Below, one piece after another: positions 1-7,508 of a DNA stretch of 50,174 bases. The notes beneath the pieces are model-generated. The model did not search any database and was not told the origin of the DNA. It worked only from the letters and a program-made list of their open reading frames with translations. The translations under genes and the position numbers were made by a program. Location: positions 1-50,174 of the forward strand of contig NZ_VLKI01000008.1 of the NCBI RefSeq assembly GCF_007830235.1, in the 5' to 3' direction. The DNA comes from Cytobacillus oceanisediminis. Lineage in GTDB: Bacteria > Bacillota > Bacilli > Bacillales > Cytobacillaceae. Within the stretch, counting starts at the first letter, position 1, and every line of letters starts with the position of its first letter.

Positions 1-1
1 G

Positions 2-247
2 CATTTATGGCAGGATTACATAGATGAAGTGGATCACCTTAGACATACCGAACTGAATAAAACGATATATGCGAAGCGCAAAGAAACAATTGAACGTGTT
101 TTTGCGGACGCAAAAGAAAAGCATGGCATGCGTTGGACGACCTTAAGAGGGCTTAAAAAAGTTTCGATGCAGGCGATGCTTACTTTCGCTGCCATAAATC
201 TTAAAAAATTGGCAAACTGGACATGGCGAGGGCCATGTCCAGCTTGA
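2..247 (+). CDS. IS1182-family transposase, C-terminal part (cut by window edge)
   Basis: The frame is open from the left edge, so only about the last 81 residues are visible and the true start lies outside. The segment ETIERVFADAKEKHGMR followed by AAINLKKLANW matches the end of IS1182-type DDE transposases, in which the Glu before the RVF/PVF motif is the third catalytic acid. The protein would cut and join the ends of its own insertion sequence. A perfect 17-bp hairpin follows 29 bp after the stop and may belong to the IS end. Whether the element is intact cannot be judged from here. It differs from the second IS1182 remnant at about 4.8-5.0 kb. Confidence 0.8.
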   Translation, partial: HLWQDYIDEVDHLRHTELNKTIYAKRKETIERVFADAKEKHGMRWTTLRGLKKVSMQAMLTFAAINLKKLANWTWRGPCPA

Positions 248-276
248 TTTTCGAGGTAAGATGACTATTAAATGTA

Positions 277-315
277 ACAAACCCCATTTTCACAAAGGGT
301 GAAAATGGGGTTTGT
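277..315. repeat. Perfect 17-bp inverted repeat, probable IS right-end hairpin
   Basis: Arms acaaaccccattttcac (277-293) and gtgaaaatggggtttgt (299-315) pair perfectly around a 5-nt loop. No T-run follows, so this is not a standard terminator. Its place just after the transposase stop suggests it is part of the IS end or blocks read-through; that role is inference. Confidence 0.6.
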
Positions 316-326
316 CTACGGTCTGA

Positions 327-353
327 AACAGACCTATATGGTCTGTTTTTTTT
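327..353 (+). terminator. Intrinsic terminator
   Basis: Stem aacagacc (327-334) pairs with ggtctgtt (340-347) around loop tatat, followed by an unbroken T-run to 353. It would stop plus-strand transcription leaving the IS before it runs antisense into the next gene. Confidence 0.75.
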
Positions 354-365
354 ATTGATCAAATA

Positions 366-665
366 TTATTCGTATTGTGTTTCAAAACGGGCACCCGGTA
401 TTGCTTCTCTGAAAAATTCACTCAAATCGGCTGCCTGTTCATATAAATCAAGCTTAAACGCCTTTTGTAAGTATTCAATATCTTCGAGATCTTTAGGGTC
501 GAGGAGAGTGGAGCGGCCAGTTTGCATACAAATAACCAGAGGCTTTGAGAAGAAGAGATTCGTATAAACGATACCAAAATCATAACGGGTTGTTTCAGTT
601 GTAAAACCCACAAAGCGGACATTAACATTTTCATGCTCATCATAGAGCTTTTCGAAAAAGTCCAT
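366..665 (-). CDS. DUF3055-type conserved Bacillus protein
   Basis: A 99-residue soluble protein starting MDFFEKLYDEHENVNVRF. The start at 665 is chosen because an AAGGAGGA ribosome binding site sits 5 nt upstream; an upstream in-frame ATG has no such site. The middle part (VGFTTETTRYDFGIVYT, then a CMQTGRSTLL segment) resembles the small DUF3055 family of Bacillaceae as I remember it. No signal peptide, membrane segment or catalytic motif is visible, and no function is known to me. A consensus sigma-A promoter lies 37-65 bp upstream, so it is probably a single-gene transcript, divergent from the gene at 839. Confidence 0.75.
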   Translation of the reverse strand: MDFFEKLYDEHENVNVRFVGFTTETTRYDFGIVYTNLFFSKPLVICMQTGRSTLLDPKDLEDIEYLQKAFKLDLYEQAADLSEFFREAIPGARFETQYE

Positions 666-701
666 ATTATTCCTCCTTTTTGATTTAATATTTAGAATAT
701 T

Positions 702-730
702 ATTATAATTCATTAATCTTTTTTTGACAA
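702..730 (-). promoter_or_regulatory. Sigma-A promoter for the DUF3055-type gene
   Basis: On the minus strand, -35 TTGTCA (725-730), a 17-nt spacer and -10 TATAAT (702-707). It overlaps no other gene and points at the start codon at 665. Confidence 0.65.
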
Positions 731-759
731 GTATTTTAAATTTCCCTTCCCATTTTAAG

Positions 760-789
760 TTGTCATAAGATTTTAAACAGTGCTAGAAT
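760..789 (+). promoter_or_regulatory. Probable sigma-A promoter
   Basis: -35 TTGTCA (760-765), an 18-nt spacer and -10 TAGAAT (784-789), ending about 50 bp before the start at 839. Confidence 0.5.
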
Positions 790-838
790 GAAATAGGATG
801 TTCTTGACCATACTACTTGGGATAATGGGGGGAAGATG

Positions 839-1273
839 ATGGCAGCTAATGCATTTATAAAGCTAGTTCCTTCATCAGCAAAGGAAAGTATCACAACTGA
901 AGAGCTGAAAGAACTCTTTTTGTATTTTAAAGACATTACAGGAAAAACAGGTGACCAGATTAAGTGGGAATATGATGATGCCGCTTTTCCTTACGAAATT
1001 AAAGAGAAGCCAGAAGGAAAAGGCAGCTGGTTTTATCTTTTGTCAAACCATGACCGCTATAATGCTATTATACTCGGTGTCGACAAAGAAATGATCAGAG
1101 AAGAAGATGGTTCTGAACAAGAGCAAACCTACATACAAGTAACCTTACCAGAAAACGCTACATTTGGGGACAAGGGAAAAGCCAACGAATTTTGCAAATT
1201 TCTTGCTAAAAAGCTTCAAGGGGAATTGCATTTGTTTAATGGAAGAGTCATGTATTTCTACCCCAGAAAATAA
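839..1273 (+). CDS. DUF1885-type conserved Bacillus protein
   Basis: About 144 residues, soluble, with no signal peptide. The second of two adjacent ATGs is chosen because the G-rich ribosome binding site at 827-833 is too close to the first. The sequence SAFIKLVP-like start, DRYNAIILGV core and closing FNGRVMYFYPRK fit the DUF1885 family of Bacillaceae, recalled from memory. No enzymatic motif is seen and I do not know its function. A promoter-like sequence lies upstream and a terminator follows at 1303, so it appears to be monocistronic. Confidence 0.7.
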   Translation: MAANAFIKLVPSSAKESITTEELKELFLYFKDITGKTGDQIKWEYDDAAFPYEIKEKPEGKGSWFYLLSNHDRYNAIILGVDKEMIREEDGSEQEQTYIQVTLPENATFGDKGKANEFCKFLAKKLQGELHLFNGRVMYFYPRK

Positions 1274-1302
1274 AGAAAACTTTTATAAAAGATCTATTGA
1301 AG

Positions 1303-1333
1303 AGAACAGCTCCAACTGCTGTTCTTATTCTAT
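1303..1333 (+). terminator. Intrinsic terminator
   Basis: Stem agaacagc/gctgttct (1303-1310 and 1318-1325) with a 7-nt loop and a T-rich tail, 30 bp after the stop of the preceding gene. Confidence 0.6.
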
Positions 1334-1359
1334 TTATACATGAAGTCAAGAGGTGAAAT

Positions 1360-1707
1360 ATGATCAGAAAAAAAGATATTATTATAGCAATATTTAGCCT
1401 GGGCTTTACAATAATATCTCCATTTATTTTTCACTCCTATTATGAGGGGAAACCGGAAAGCACAAATCAAAATATTGTGTTCGGCGCCCCGTTCCCTTTC
1501 GCGGAACAGACAATATCCTTTCCGGAGGATTCCGATTCATATCCACTGGAAGTAAAGTTTACATCTCCGTTTGAAAAAGAAACGGACTACAAAGTTGTGC
1601 CTTTTCTTTTTTCTTTCTTTAGTTACTTTTTATTGTTCTTTTCTCTTTACACTATTTTTTCAAGATATATTACACGGAAGCCAAAACATGAAGAGGAGCC
1701 GGCCTAG
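1360..1707 (+). CDS. Small membrane protein, two transmembrane segments
   Basis: 115 residues. A hydrophobic segment at about residues 8-27 and another at about 80-100 bracket a roughly 50-residue loop containing an FGAPFPFAEQ stretch. Charged ends (MIRKKD and RKPKHEEEPA) suggest both termini are cytoplasmic with the loop outside. The ribosome binding site AAGAGGTG lies 6-7 nt before the ATG. The stop codon falls in the loop of its own terminator. I recognise similar hypothetical Bacillus proteins but no named family, and function is unknown. Confidence 0.7.
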   Translation: MIRKKDIIIAIFSLGFTIISPFIFHSYYEGKPESTNQNIVFGAPFPFAEQTISFPEDSDSYPLEVKFTSPFEKETDYKVVPFLFSFFSYFLLFFSLYTIFSRYITRKPKHEEEPA

Positions 1708-1724
1708 TGGCTCCTCTTTCTTTT
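1693..1724 (+). terminator. Intrinsic terminator overlapping a stop codon
   Basis: Stem gaggagcc (1693-1700) and ggctcctc (1709-1716), then tttctttt. The TAG stop of the preceding gene (1705-1707) lies in the hairpin loop. A mobile repeat begins 2 bp after the T-run. Confidence 0.8.
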
Positions 1725-1725
1725 G

Positions 1726-1965
1726 GGCTCTGTTAACTTTGCCTGTTGATTTCCACTACATGCGCTCAGCGAACCGCGGGCCGTCCGAGAGCCTCCTCAA
1801 GCATTAAGTCTGCGGGGTCTCCCTTTGACACGCTTCTCCCGCTGGACATTGAATAAGCATCCTCGAATAAACAACGCACGAAGGAAATGCGAATGCTTTT
1901 CGAGGATCTCACGCCTTCCGCTCAATCAAAAAAGTGCAAAATCAATAATGAGCTTTAACACAGCC
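1726..1965 (+). mobile_element. MITE-like element, copy 1
   Basis: Begins ggctctgttaac and ends with a ctttaacacagcc-type right end; contains the subterminal cctgttgatttcc and ctcaatcaa boxes shared with other copies at 9.1, 11.9, 14.2, 29.8 and 35.3 kb. Length is 240 bp. No reading frame is conserved between copies. Flanks ttcttttg and ttttttta match at 6 of 8 positions, a weak duplication. It starts right after the terminator at 1693-1724. Confidence 0.75.
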
Positions 1966-2027
1966 TTTTTTTAAAAAGCCGGGATGCACTCCAGTAAAGC
2001 CGAATAATCGCCTGTACAGCGTTTGCT

Positions 2028-2894
2028 TTATTCAACCGTTTTGATCTGTGCTGGGTCGACCATTTCAAATCCTTTATTTTGCAGCCCTTTTACGATATCC
2101 TCTACAGCTTCCCTTGTCCATTGCCTGTCATGCATCAGTAAATTGGCCCCCTCCACTAAATATGGGGAATTGACCATTATGTCCGTCAGCGCCTCTTTAG
2201 ATTGATATTCTTTTTCCCAGTCATACCCATAAGTCCAATTCATGACGAGCATTTTTTCATCCTGTGCAACTTTTTTACTGTAATCTGTATTGGAACCAAA
2301 AGGAGCTCTAAAAAACTTTGGCCGCTGACCGATTATGTTTTCAATTTTATCATTTAGACCGACAATTTCTTTGTATTGCTGTTCCTCTGAAAGGTCCTTC
2401 AGGTTTTGGTGGCTGTATGTGTGGTTGCCAATTGAAAAGCCAAGATCATGAATGGCTTTCAGTACGGCTGCCTCTTCAGGTGTATCAATAAAATGTCCGT
2501 TTACAAAAAAGATTGCTGGTGTACCTAGCTTCTTTAAGGTTTTAGCCATTTCGAGCGCATATGTATCAGGAGCGTCATCAATCGTTAATAGTACAACTTT
2601 TGAATTTGCATTATTAATAGGTTCAATGGTCCAGTTATTCTCGTTTAGCTGGTATTCTGTTTCAACAGCTGTTACAGTTTCCTTCGGGCTTGTTTCAGTA
2701 TCGCCACCTTCTTTGTTATTGCTTTCATCATTCGCTTGAATCTTTGTCTCCTGCTCAGACTTACTTGCTTCTGTTGCTTCTTCAACTTCTTCTTGTTCAT
2801 TTTTGACTGTTGCTGCTTGTTCCTTTTTTACAGTACCGCATGCAGACAGAAACAGAATGAAAGAAAAAAGAATCATAACCCCTGCTTTTTTCAT
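2028..2894 (-). CDS. Lipoprotein polysaccharide deacetylase (NodB/CE4 family)
   Basis: 288 residues. A lipoprotein signal (lipobox LSAC, Cys19) is followed by a Glu/Lys/Thr-rich linker to about residue 80 and a NodB homology domain. CE4 motifs are visible: TIDDAPD (Asp106-Asp107; TFDD in most members), HTYSH with metal ligands His158 and His162, RAPFG (Arg196), WTYGYDW and LLMHD. Family knowledge predicts metal-dependent removal of acetyl groups from peptidoglycan or related glycans at the outer face of the membrane. The start at 2894 follows AAGGAGGACAAC. PdaC/YjeA-like is possible, but the exact subfamily is not resolved. It is divergent from the BCCT transporter. Confidence 0.87.
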   Translation of the reverse strand: MKKAGVMILFSFILFLSACGTVKKEQAATVKNEQEEVEEATEASKSEQETKIQANDESNNKEGGDTETSPKETVTAVETEYQLNENNWTIEPINNANSKVVLLTIDDAPDTYALEMAKTLKKLGTPAIFFVNGHFIDTPEEAAVLKAIHDLGFSIGNHTYSHQNLKDLSEEQQYKEIVGLNDKIENIIGQRPKFFRAPFGSNTDYSKKVAQDEKMLVMNWTYGYDWEKEYQSKEALTDIMVNSPYLVEGANLLMHDRQWTREAVEDIVKGLQNKGFEMVDPAQIKTVE

Positions 2895-3087
2895 GTTGTC
2901 CTCCTTAAAATGCATATTTCTTTTCAGCCAACTCAATAAGTGGTATCATCAACAATGGCTTTCAAAAAGCCAAGAGTTGTTCCCCTGCTCACTCCTAACC
3001 CTAACCCTTACCCACTGCATTTACCCGAAATAGGTTCGATATGAACATTATAAAACATTTTTCCTATTTACTTAACGGCCAGGGAGT

Positions 3088-3116
3088 TTTACACAGTTAT
3101 TTTATCAGGGTAAAAA
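3088..3116 (+). promoter_or_regulatory. Possible promoter for the BCCT transporter
   Basis: -35-like TTTACA (3088-3093), a 17-nt spacer and -10-like TAAAAA (3111-3116), 35 bp before the start. Weak match; position is the main support. Confidence 0.35.
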
Positions 3117-3150
3117 AATATTAGATATTTAAAAGATTTGGAGGGATTTG

Positions 3151-4674
3151 ATGAAGAAACTGACACCCGTATTTACGGTATCAGTCATATTCACAGCATT
3201 ATTTATTTTATGGGGACTTGTCCCGGAAAGTGTATTGCCGAATGGAAACCTTGACACAGTCACACAGAACATTCAAGGATTTATACTGCAGAAATTTGGC
3301 TGGTTTTATTTATTATCGGCTTCAGCCTTTTTAATTTTTTCTATCCTATTAATATTCACCAAGTACGGAAATATTCGTTTAGGGAAGGATGCTGACAGAC
3401 CTGAATATAATTATTTAACTTGGTTTGCCATGCTTTTTAGCGCAGGAATGGGGATCGGCCTTGTATTTTGGGGAGTGGCGGAACCGATGTACCATTATTA
3501 TGCTCCACCTTTCTCAGAAGGGCAGACACCTGATGCTGCAAGAGCAGCCATGAGGTATTCCTTTTTCCATTGGGGTCTCCATCCATGGGCGATTTATACA
3601 GTAATTGCGCTGGCTCTTGCCTATTTTCAATTTAGAAAAGGGGCGCCGGGAGTTATTAGCTCTATATTAAGGCCTATTTTGGGCGACCGCGTTGATGGGC
3701 CTCTGGGCGTGTTCATTAATTTCATCGCCGTTTTTGCTACTGTATTTGGGGTTGCAACCTCTTTAGGTCTTGGAGCCATTCAAATTACAGGGGGACTTTC
3801 GGCCACATTTGACGGAATCGATAATAATATTGCTACCCAGTTAACGGTTATTGCCATCGTAACCATTCTATTTATGCTTTCTGCGCAAACAGGTTTAAAT
3901 AAGGGTATAAAATACTTAAGTAATTTAAACATTATCTTAGCAATAGCTTTAATGGTGTTCTTGCTGTTTGTAGGGCCTACCAATTTTATTATGGATCTTT
4001 TTACAACAACGATTGGCTCGTACCTTCAAAACCTCCCATCGATGAGCTTCAGATTAAGTCCATTTGATCAGGAGCTTACATGGTTCCAGGATTGGACAAT
4101 CTTTTATTGGGCATGGTGGATTGCGTGGGCACCATTTGTCGGAACCTTTATAGCCCGAATCTCCAGGGGACGGACCATCCGCGAATTCGTAATAGGAGTG
4201 CTTGCTGTTCCAACGATTTTCGGTGCTCTATGGTTTTCCGTTTTCGGAGGAACTGGAATTTATCTTGAGTTTTTTGAAGCAAAACCTGTAATGAGTTCTA
4301 TAGAACAACAAGGAATGGAAGTCGCTTTATTTACCGTTTTTGATAACTTCCCTTTCTCAACGGTTCTATCCTTACTGGCTATTTTCTTAATCAGCACCTT
4401 CTTTATTACATCTGCTGACTCTGCCACCTTTGTTCTTGGCATGCAGACAACTAACGGGAGCCTGAACCCTTCCAACAGAATAAAATTTGTCTGGGGGGTT
4501 ATCCAATCTGCCTCAGCAGCCATACTTTTATGGACAGGAGGATTGGAGGCACTCCAGAGGGCTTCCATTATCGCAGCACTGCCTTTTACAATCATCATGC
4601 TTCTTATTGTTATATCACTGATAAAATCCTTTAAAGAGGAAGTCATTCCGGCACGAAAATTGCATAAATCATAG
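3151..4674 (+). CDS. BCCT-family glycine betaine/choline/carnitine transporter
   Basis: 507 residues with about 12 hydrophobic helices. The family hallmarks are MGIGLVFWGVAEP (about residue 98), the Trp-rich FYWAWWIAWAPFVGTFIARISRGRT stretch (about 315-340, read in pieces) and FITSADSATFVL. BCCT carriers import quaternary ammonium osmolytes with sodium or proton symport. OpuD of Bacillus is the obvious relative, but substrate cannot be fixed from sequence. The ATG at 3151 has GGAGGG 5 nt upstream and is preferred over a TTG one codon earlier. It is a single gene ended by the hairpin at 4685-4730. Confidence 0.9.
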   Translation: MKKLTPVFTVSVIFTALFILWGLVPESVLPNGNLDTVTQNIQGFILQKFGWFYLLSASAFLIFSILLIFTKYGNIRLGKDADRPEYNYLTWFAMLFSAGMGIGLVFWGVAEPMYHYYAPPFSEGQTPDAARAAMRYSFFHWGLHPWAIYTVIALALAYFQFRKGAPGVISSILRPILGDRVDGPLGVFINFIAVFATVFGVATSLGLGAIQITGGLSATFDGIDNNIATQLTVIAIVTILFMLSAQTGLNKGIKYLSNLNIILAIALMVFLLFVGPTNFIMDLFTTTIGSYLQNLPSMSFRLSPFDQELTWFQDWTIFYWAWWIAWAPFVGTFIARISRGRTIREFVIGVLAVPTIFGALWFSVFGGTGIYLEFFEAKPVMSSIEQQGMEVALFTVFDNFPFSTVLSLLAIFLISTFFITSADSATFVLGMQTTNGSLNPSNRIKFVWGVIQSASAAILLWTGGLEALQRASIIAALPFTIIMLLIVISLIKSFKEEVIPARKLHKS

Positions 4675-4684
4675 AAAAAAGAAG

Positions 4685-4730
4685 CTGACTCAGAAGGTCG
4701 TTGACCGACGACTCTTTTGAGTCAGTTTTT
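4685..4730 (+). terminator. Terminator hairpin, possibly an old IS end
   Basis: Arms ctgactca (4685-4692) and tgagtcag (4718-4725) with additional pairing inside, followed by ttttt. It terminates the BCCT gene. Its place just beyond the 3' end of the IS1182 remnant suggests that it could have come from that IS; this is inference. Confidence 0.65.
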
Positions 4731-4793
4731 CGTATTGAAAGCATTTTTTCTCGTTTTCGGGTTATTTATTGAAAATTAGAGGAGATATCCCCC

Positions 4794-4979
4794 TTAATCT
4801 TTCACTATCTTAACTTTGTTTTGTCTAAGTTCATCCCACTTTTTCAAATTGTGGGCAACACAAATAAGACCCCAATCCGTGGTGTTTTTGGATATGCCTC
4901 TTAGAGAAAACCGGTTAAATTTTCGGTTGTGTTTAATTTGTCCGAAGACAGGCTCGACATCTATTTTTCGGTTTCTGTA
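4794..4979 (-). pseudogene. IS1182-family transposase remnant (C-terminal 61 codons)
   Basis: Reading the minus strand from 4979 to the TAA at 4794 gives YRNRKIDVEPVFGQIKHNRK, then FNRFSLRG and CVAHNLKKW, the diagnostic C-terminal region of IS1182-like transposases including the third catalytic Glu (EPVFGQIK). Everything upstream of the Tyr is missing: homology stops abruptly at 4979 and a MITE-like fragment begins at 4981. No start codon or complete domain remains, so it is inactive. The plus-strand open frames across this region are shadows. Confidence 0.85.
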
Positions 4980-4980
4980 C

Positions 4981-5043
4981 CCGGACCGCCCGCGGAAAGC
5001 GAGTCCCTGGAGCGGAAATCAACAGGCCAATTTTATAGAGCTA
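4981..5043 (-). mobile_element. MITE-like element, truncated copy in reverse orientation
   Basis: The reverse complement starts agctctataaaa, continues cctgttgatttccgctcc and reaches the cgcgggcggtcc block seen near the left end of the other copies, then stops at the IS1182 remnant. Only about 63 bp of the left part is present. The next terminator begins 10 bp beyond its outer end. Confidence 0.7.
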
Positions 5044-5052
5044 TTGTCTTGG

Positions 5053-5103
5053 AAAAAAGAGGGTGCCCAAAAGCTATATACTTTTGGGACACCCTCTTTT
5101 TTT
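5053..5103. terminator. Bidirectional intrinsic terminator
   Basis: aaaaaagagggtg pairs with acaccctctttttt across an inner ccaaaag/cttttgg stem. T-runs occur on both strands. It ends the minus-strand gene at 5123-5368. Confidence 0.85.
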
Positions 5104-5122
5104 ATCAGTATGCCCTCTCATT

Positions 5123-5368
5123 TTACCAATGGCTGAGATATGACATGGCCAAATGGAAGGAGCCATATAAGCTTAAACTCATTAGTGTGACCATAAACGT
5201 TTTTTTAGCCGACTTAATAATCCAATTCCCTATATTTATTGCCAAGTAGAAAAAAACGAAAAACATAATGACTTTGTAAACAAGCTGGTCATATTTTGAC
5301 AGCCATTCAATGAATGTATAACCGCTCCAAATAATCAGCTGAAGCATAAGAGCTGTATAAATCTTCAT
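5123..5368 (-). CDS. Small membrane protein, about 81 residues
   Basis: Three hydrophobic stretches (about residues 3-15, 29-48 and 60-75) with short basic connectors (SAKK). The start at 5368 (MKIYTALML) is preferred to an upstream GTG because the GGTGGG just before it is the only ribosome-binding-like sequence; this site is weak. I do not recognise the family. The terminator at 5053-5103 lies 20 bp downstream. The roughly 300 bp between this gene and the divergent lipoprotein at 5668 is AT-rich and holds no other gene that I can see. Confidence 0.6.
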   Translation of the reverse strand: MKIYTALMLQLIIWSGYTFIEWLSKYDQLVYKVIMFFVFFYLAINIGNWIIKSAKKTFMVTLMSLSLYGSFHLAMSYLSHW

Positions 5369-5667
5369 TTTTCCCACCACCACATTTTATCAATCATTTC
5401 CCTTTTCTTTAATAAAGGAAACACTGTGTGTTTGTAATATATGTTTAAAATGAAAATCTTATTTTTCATTTCTGTAACATTTGAGTGACAAGCCAAATTT
5501 TTAACTTCCTGTATGATAAAATACTCATTATTATGAAAGAATAGCTTTTGAACTGTTAGCTTAATGGTAAATCACAAAGACTTTTATACTATACAAAATA
5601 TACACTTTTGCTTTGAACTGTCTTCGATTCGTTTTATGGAATATTTAATAAAGTGAGGGCAATGGAT

Positions 5668-6048
5668 ATGAAAGGTCTGCCGCTTTTAATAATCGTTTCA
5701 CTCTTGTTTGTGACCTCTTCATGCAATCATAAAGAAGCAAAAAAAGAATTAATGATTGACGACAGTGTTAAACAAATCATTTTCTTCTCTAATCATAAAC
5801 AATACGAGCAAGAAGTCTCTTATTATGATGCGATTATCGAATTAAAGAGAAGCTTTCCGGAAGAAATAAAGAACATGAAGATTATTACTGCATCGGAATC
5901 AAAAAACTATTATAACAATTTTGAAATTGAAAACTGCCCGGCTATTTTGCTGGTTTATCAGGATGAAGTACTTGTTGAGATAAAAGGAAATGTTCCAAAA
6001 GAACAAATCGTTAAGCCCCTGGCCCATGCCTTGGATAGTGGCAGGTAA
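5668..6048 (+). CDS. Small putative lipoprotein with thioredoxin-like fold features
   Basis: About 126 residues. MKGLPLLIIVSLLFVTSSCN is an export signal ending in a Cys with an imperfect lipobox (TSSC rather than LxxC). The rest alternates predicted strands and helices: KQIIFFSN, then MKIITASES, then CPAILLVYQDEVLVEIKG, resembling the later half of a thioredoxin fold (the residue before APAILL in thioredoxins is cis-Pro). No CxxC is present, so redox activity is unlikely. The ATG at 5668 is chosen for its 9-nt spacing from GTGAGG; ATG 5662 is an alternative. Function unknown. Confidence 0.6.
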   Translation: MKGLPLLIIVSLLFVTSSCNHKEAKKELMIDDSVKQIIFFSNHKQYEQEVSYYDAIIELKRSFPEEIKNMKIITASESKNYYNNFEIENCPAILLVYQDEVLVEIKGNVPKEQIVKPLAHALDSGR

Positions 6049-6056
6049 ACGAACCT

Positions 6057-6090
6057 AAAAAAATCCTTCCCGAGTTGGGAAGGATTTTTC
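6057..6090. terminator. Bidirectional intrinsic terminator
   Basis: aatccttccc (6062-6071) pairs with gggaaggatt (6077-6086), flanked by an A-run and a T-run. It separates the convergent lipoprotein gene and pdhD. Confidence 0.85.
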
Positions 6091-6095
6091 TATCA

Positions 6096-7505
6096 TTACT
6101 TAACGATGTGAATAGGGCTTCCAATAGCAACCTCTGCTGCTTCCATTGTGATTTCACCTAATGTTGGATGAGCATGGATCGTCATAGCAAGATCTTCTGC
6201 AGTCATGCCAGCTTCAATAGCCAATCCAAGTTCAGCGATCATATCAGATGCGCTTGCACCAGCAATTTGTGCACCGATTACCAGGCCATCTTCTTTACGT
6301 GTCACAAGCTTTAAGAAGCCATCTGTTGAATCCAGCGCAAGTGCACGGCCGTTAGCCGCAAATGGGAACTTGGCTGCTGTTACTTCGATTCCTTCTTCTT
6401 TCGCCTGCTTTTCTGTATAGCCAACAGAAGCTAACTCAGGCTCTGAGAATACTACAGCCGGAATTGCCAGGTAATCAATTTCAGAGTTATGTCCGGCAAT
6501 TGATTCTGCAGCAATTTTACCTTCGTAGGAAGCTTTATGCGCAAGCGGAGGACCTTCTACAATATCGCCGATTGCGTAGATATTGCTTACACTTGTACGG
6601 CACTGCTTATCAATCTTAACAACACCGCGGTCACTCATTTCTATGCCTACTTGCTCTAAACCTAATTCATCAGTATTAGGACGGCGTCCAACCATAACAA
6701 ATACATAATCTGCTTCAACGGTTTTCTCTTCGCCTTTTACCTCGTATTTAATAGTAACGCTGTTTTCACTTTCTTCAACGCCCTTAGCAAGAGCTTTTGT
6801 GATGATTTCAGCGCCTTTTTTCTTAAGGTTTCGTTTTACGAGTGAAGACATCTGCTTTTCGAAACCATTTAGGATTTCATCGGCACCTTCAAGTATTGTT
6901 ACTTTCGTACCAAAGTTCGCATACGCTCCACCAAGCTCTGTACCAATATAGCCTCCACCGATAACAACAATGCTTTCAGGAATTTCTTCAAGCGCCAATG
7001 CACCAGTTGAATCTAGTACACGTTTTGTGTATTTGAATGCAGGAAGTTCAATTGGGCGTGATCCTGTTGCAATAATAGCATTTTTGAATGTATACGTCTG
7101 GGCAGAATTTTCATCCATTACCCGAAGAGTATTCGCATCAACAAAGTAAGCTTCTCCGCGAACGATGTCTACCTTGTTGCCTTTTAGAAGGCCTTCAACA
7201 CCGCCTGTAAGCTTTTTAACAACGCCAGCTTTCCATTCTTGGACTTTTGTGAAGTCAACCTTCACATTTTCAGCAGTAATACCCATGTTATCAGAGTGCT
7301 TAGCTGTTTCATAACGGTGTCCCGCAGAGATAAGTGCCTTAGAAGGAATACATCCAACGTTTAGGCAAACACCGCCTAGAGTACCTTTTTCTACGATTGT
7401 AACCTTTTGTCCAAGCTGTGCTGCACGGATAGCTGCAACATATCCTCCTGGACCTGCTCCAATGACTATAGTATCTGTTTCAATAGGGAAATCTCCTACT
7501 ACCAT
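6096..7505 (-). CDS. pdhD: Dihydrolipoamide dehydrogenase (E3 of pyruvate dehydrogenase)
   Basis: 469 residues, the usual length. E3 reoxidises the dihydrolipoyl groups on E2 and passes electrons to NAD+ through FAD and a disulfide. Visible motifs are the FAD fold GAGPGGY (16-22), the redox disulfide GGVCLNVGC (Cys47 and Cys52), the NAD-binding GGGYIG segment, the second FAD motif IYAIGD, and the C-terminal HAHPTLGE with the catalytic His-Glu pair of the partner subunit. It is the last gene of the operon, 3 bp after pdhC, and ends at the bidirectional terminator at 6057. The cognate enzyme may also serve other 2-oxoacid complexes. Confidence 0.97.
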   Translation of the reverse strand: MVVGDFPIETDTIVIGAGPGGYVAAIRAAQLGQKVTIVEKGTLGGVCLNVGCIPSKALISAGHRYETAKHSDNMGITAENVKVDFTKVQEWKAGVVKKLTGGVEGLLKGNKVDIVRGEAYFVDANTLRVMDENSAQTYTFKNAIIATGSRPIELPAFKYTKRVLDSTGALALEEIPESIVVIGGGYIGTELGGAYANFGTKVTILEGADEILNGFEKQMSSLVKRNLKKKGAEIITKALAKGVEESENSVTIKYEVKGEEKTVEADYVFVMVGRRPNTDELGLEQVGIEMSDRGVVKIDKQCRTSVSNIYAIGDIVEGPPLAHKASYEGKIAAESIAGHNSEIDYLAIPAVVFSEPELASVGYTEKQAKEEGIEVTAAKFPFAANGRALALDSTDGFLKLVTRKEDGLVIGAQIAGASASDMIAELGLAIEAGMTAEDLAMTIHAHPTLGEITMEAAEVAIGSPIHIVK

Positions 7506-7508
7506 TTA

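Noticed and set aside
2985..3015. cctaaccctaaccctta, a telomere-like repeat
   Set aside because: Only about three short units in AT-rich DNA between divergent genes; too short to support a repeat class.
4816..5249. Two 106-codon plus-strand open frames
   Set aside because: They are antisense to the IS1182 remnant and MITE fragment; the minus strand gives the recognisable transposase sequence.
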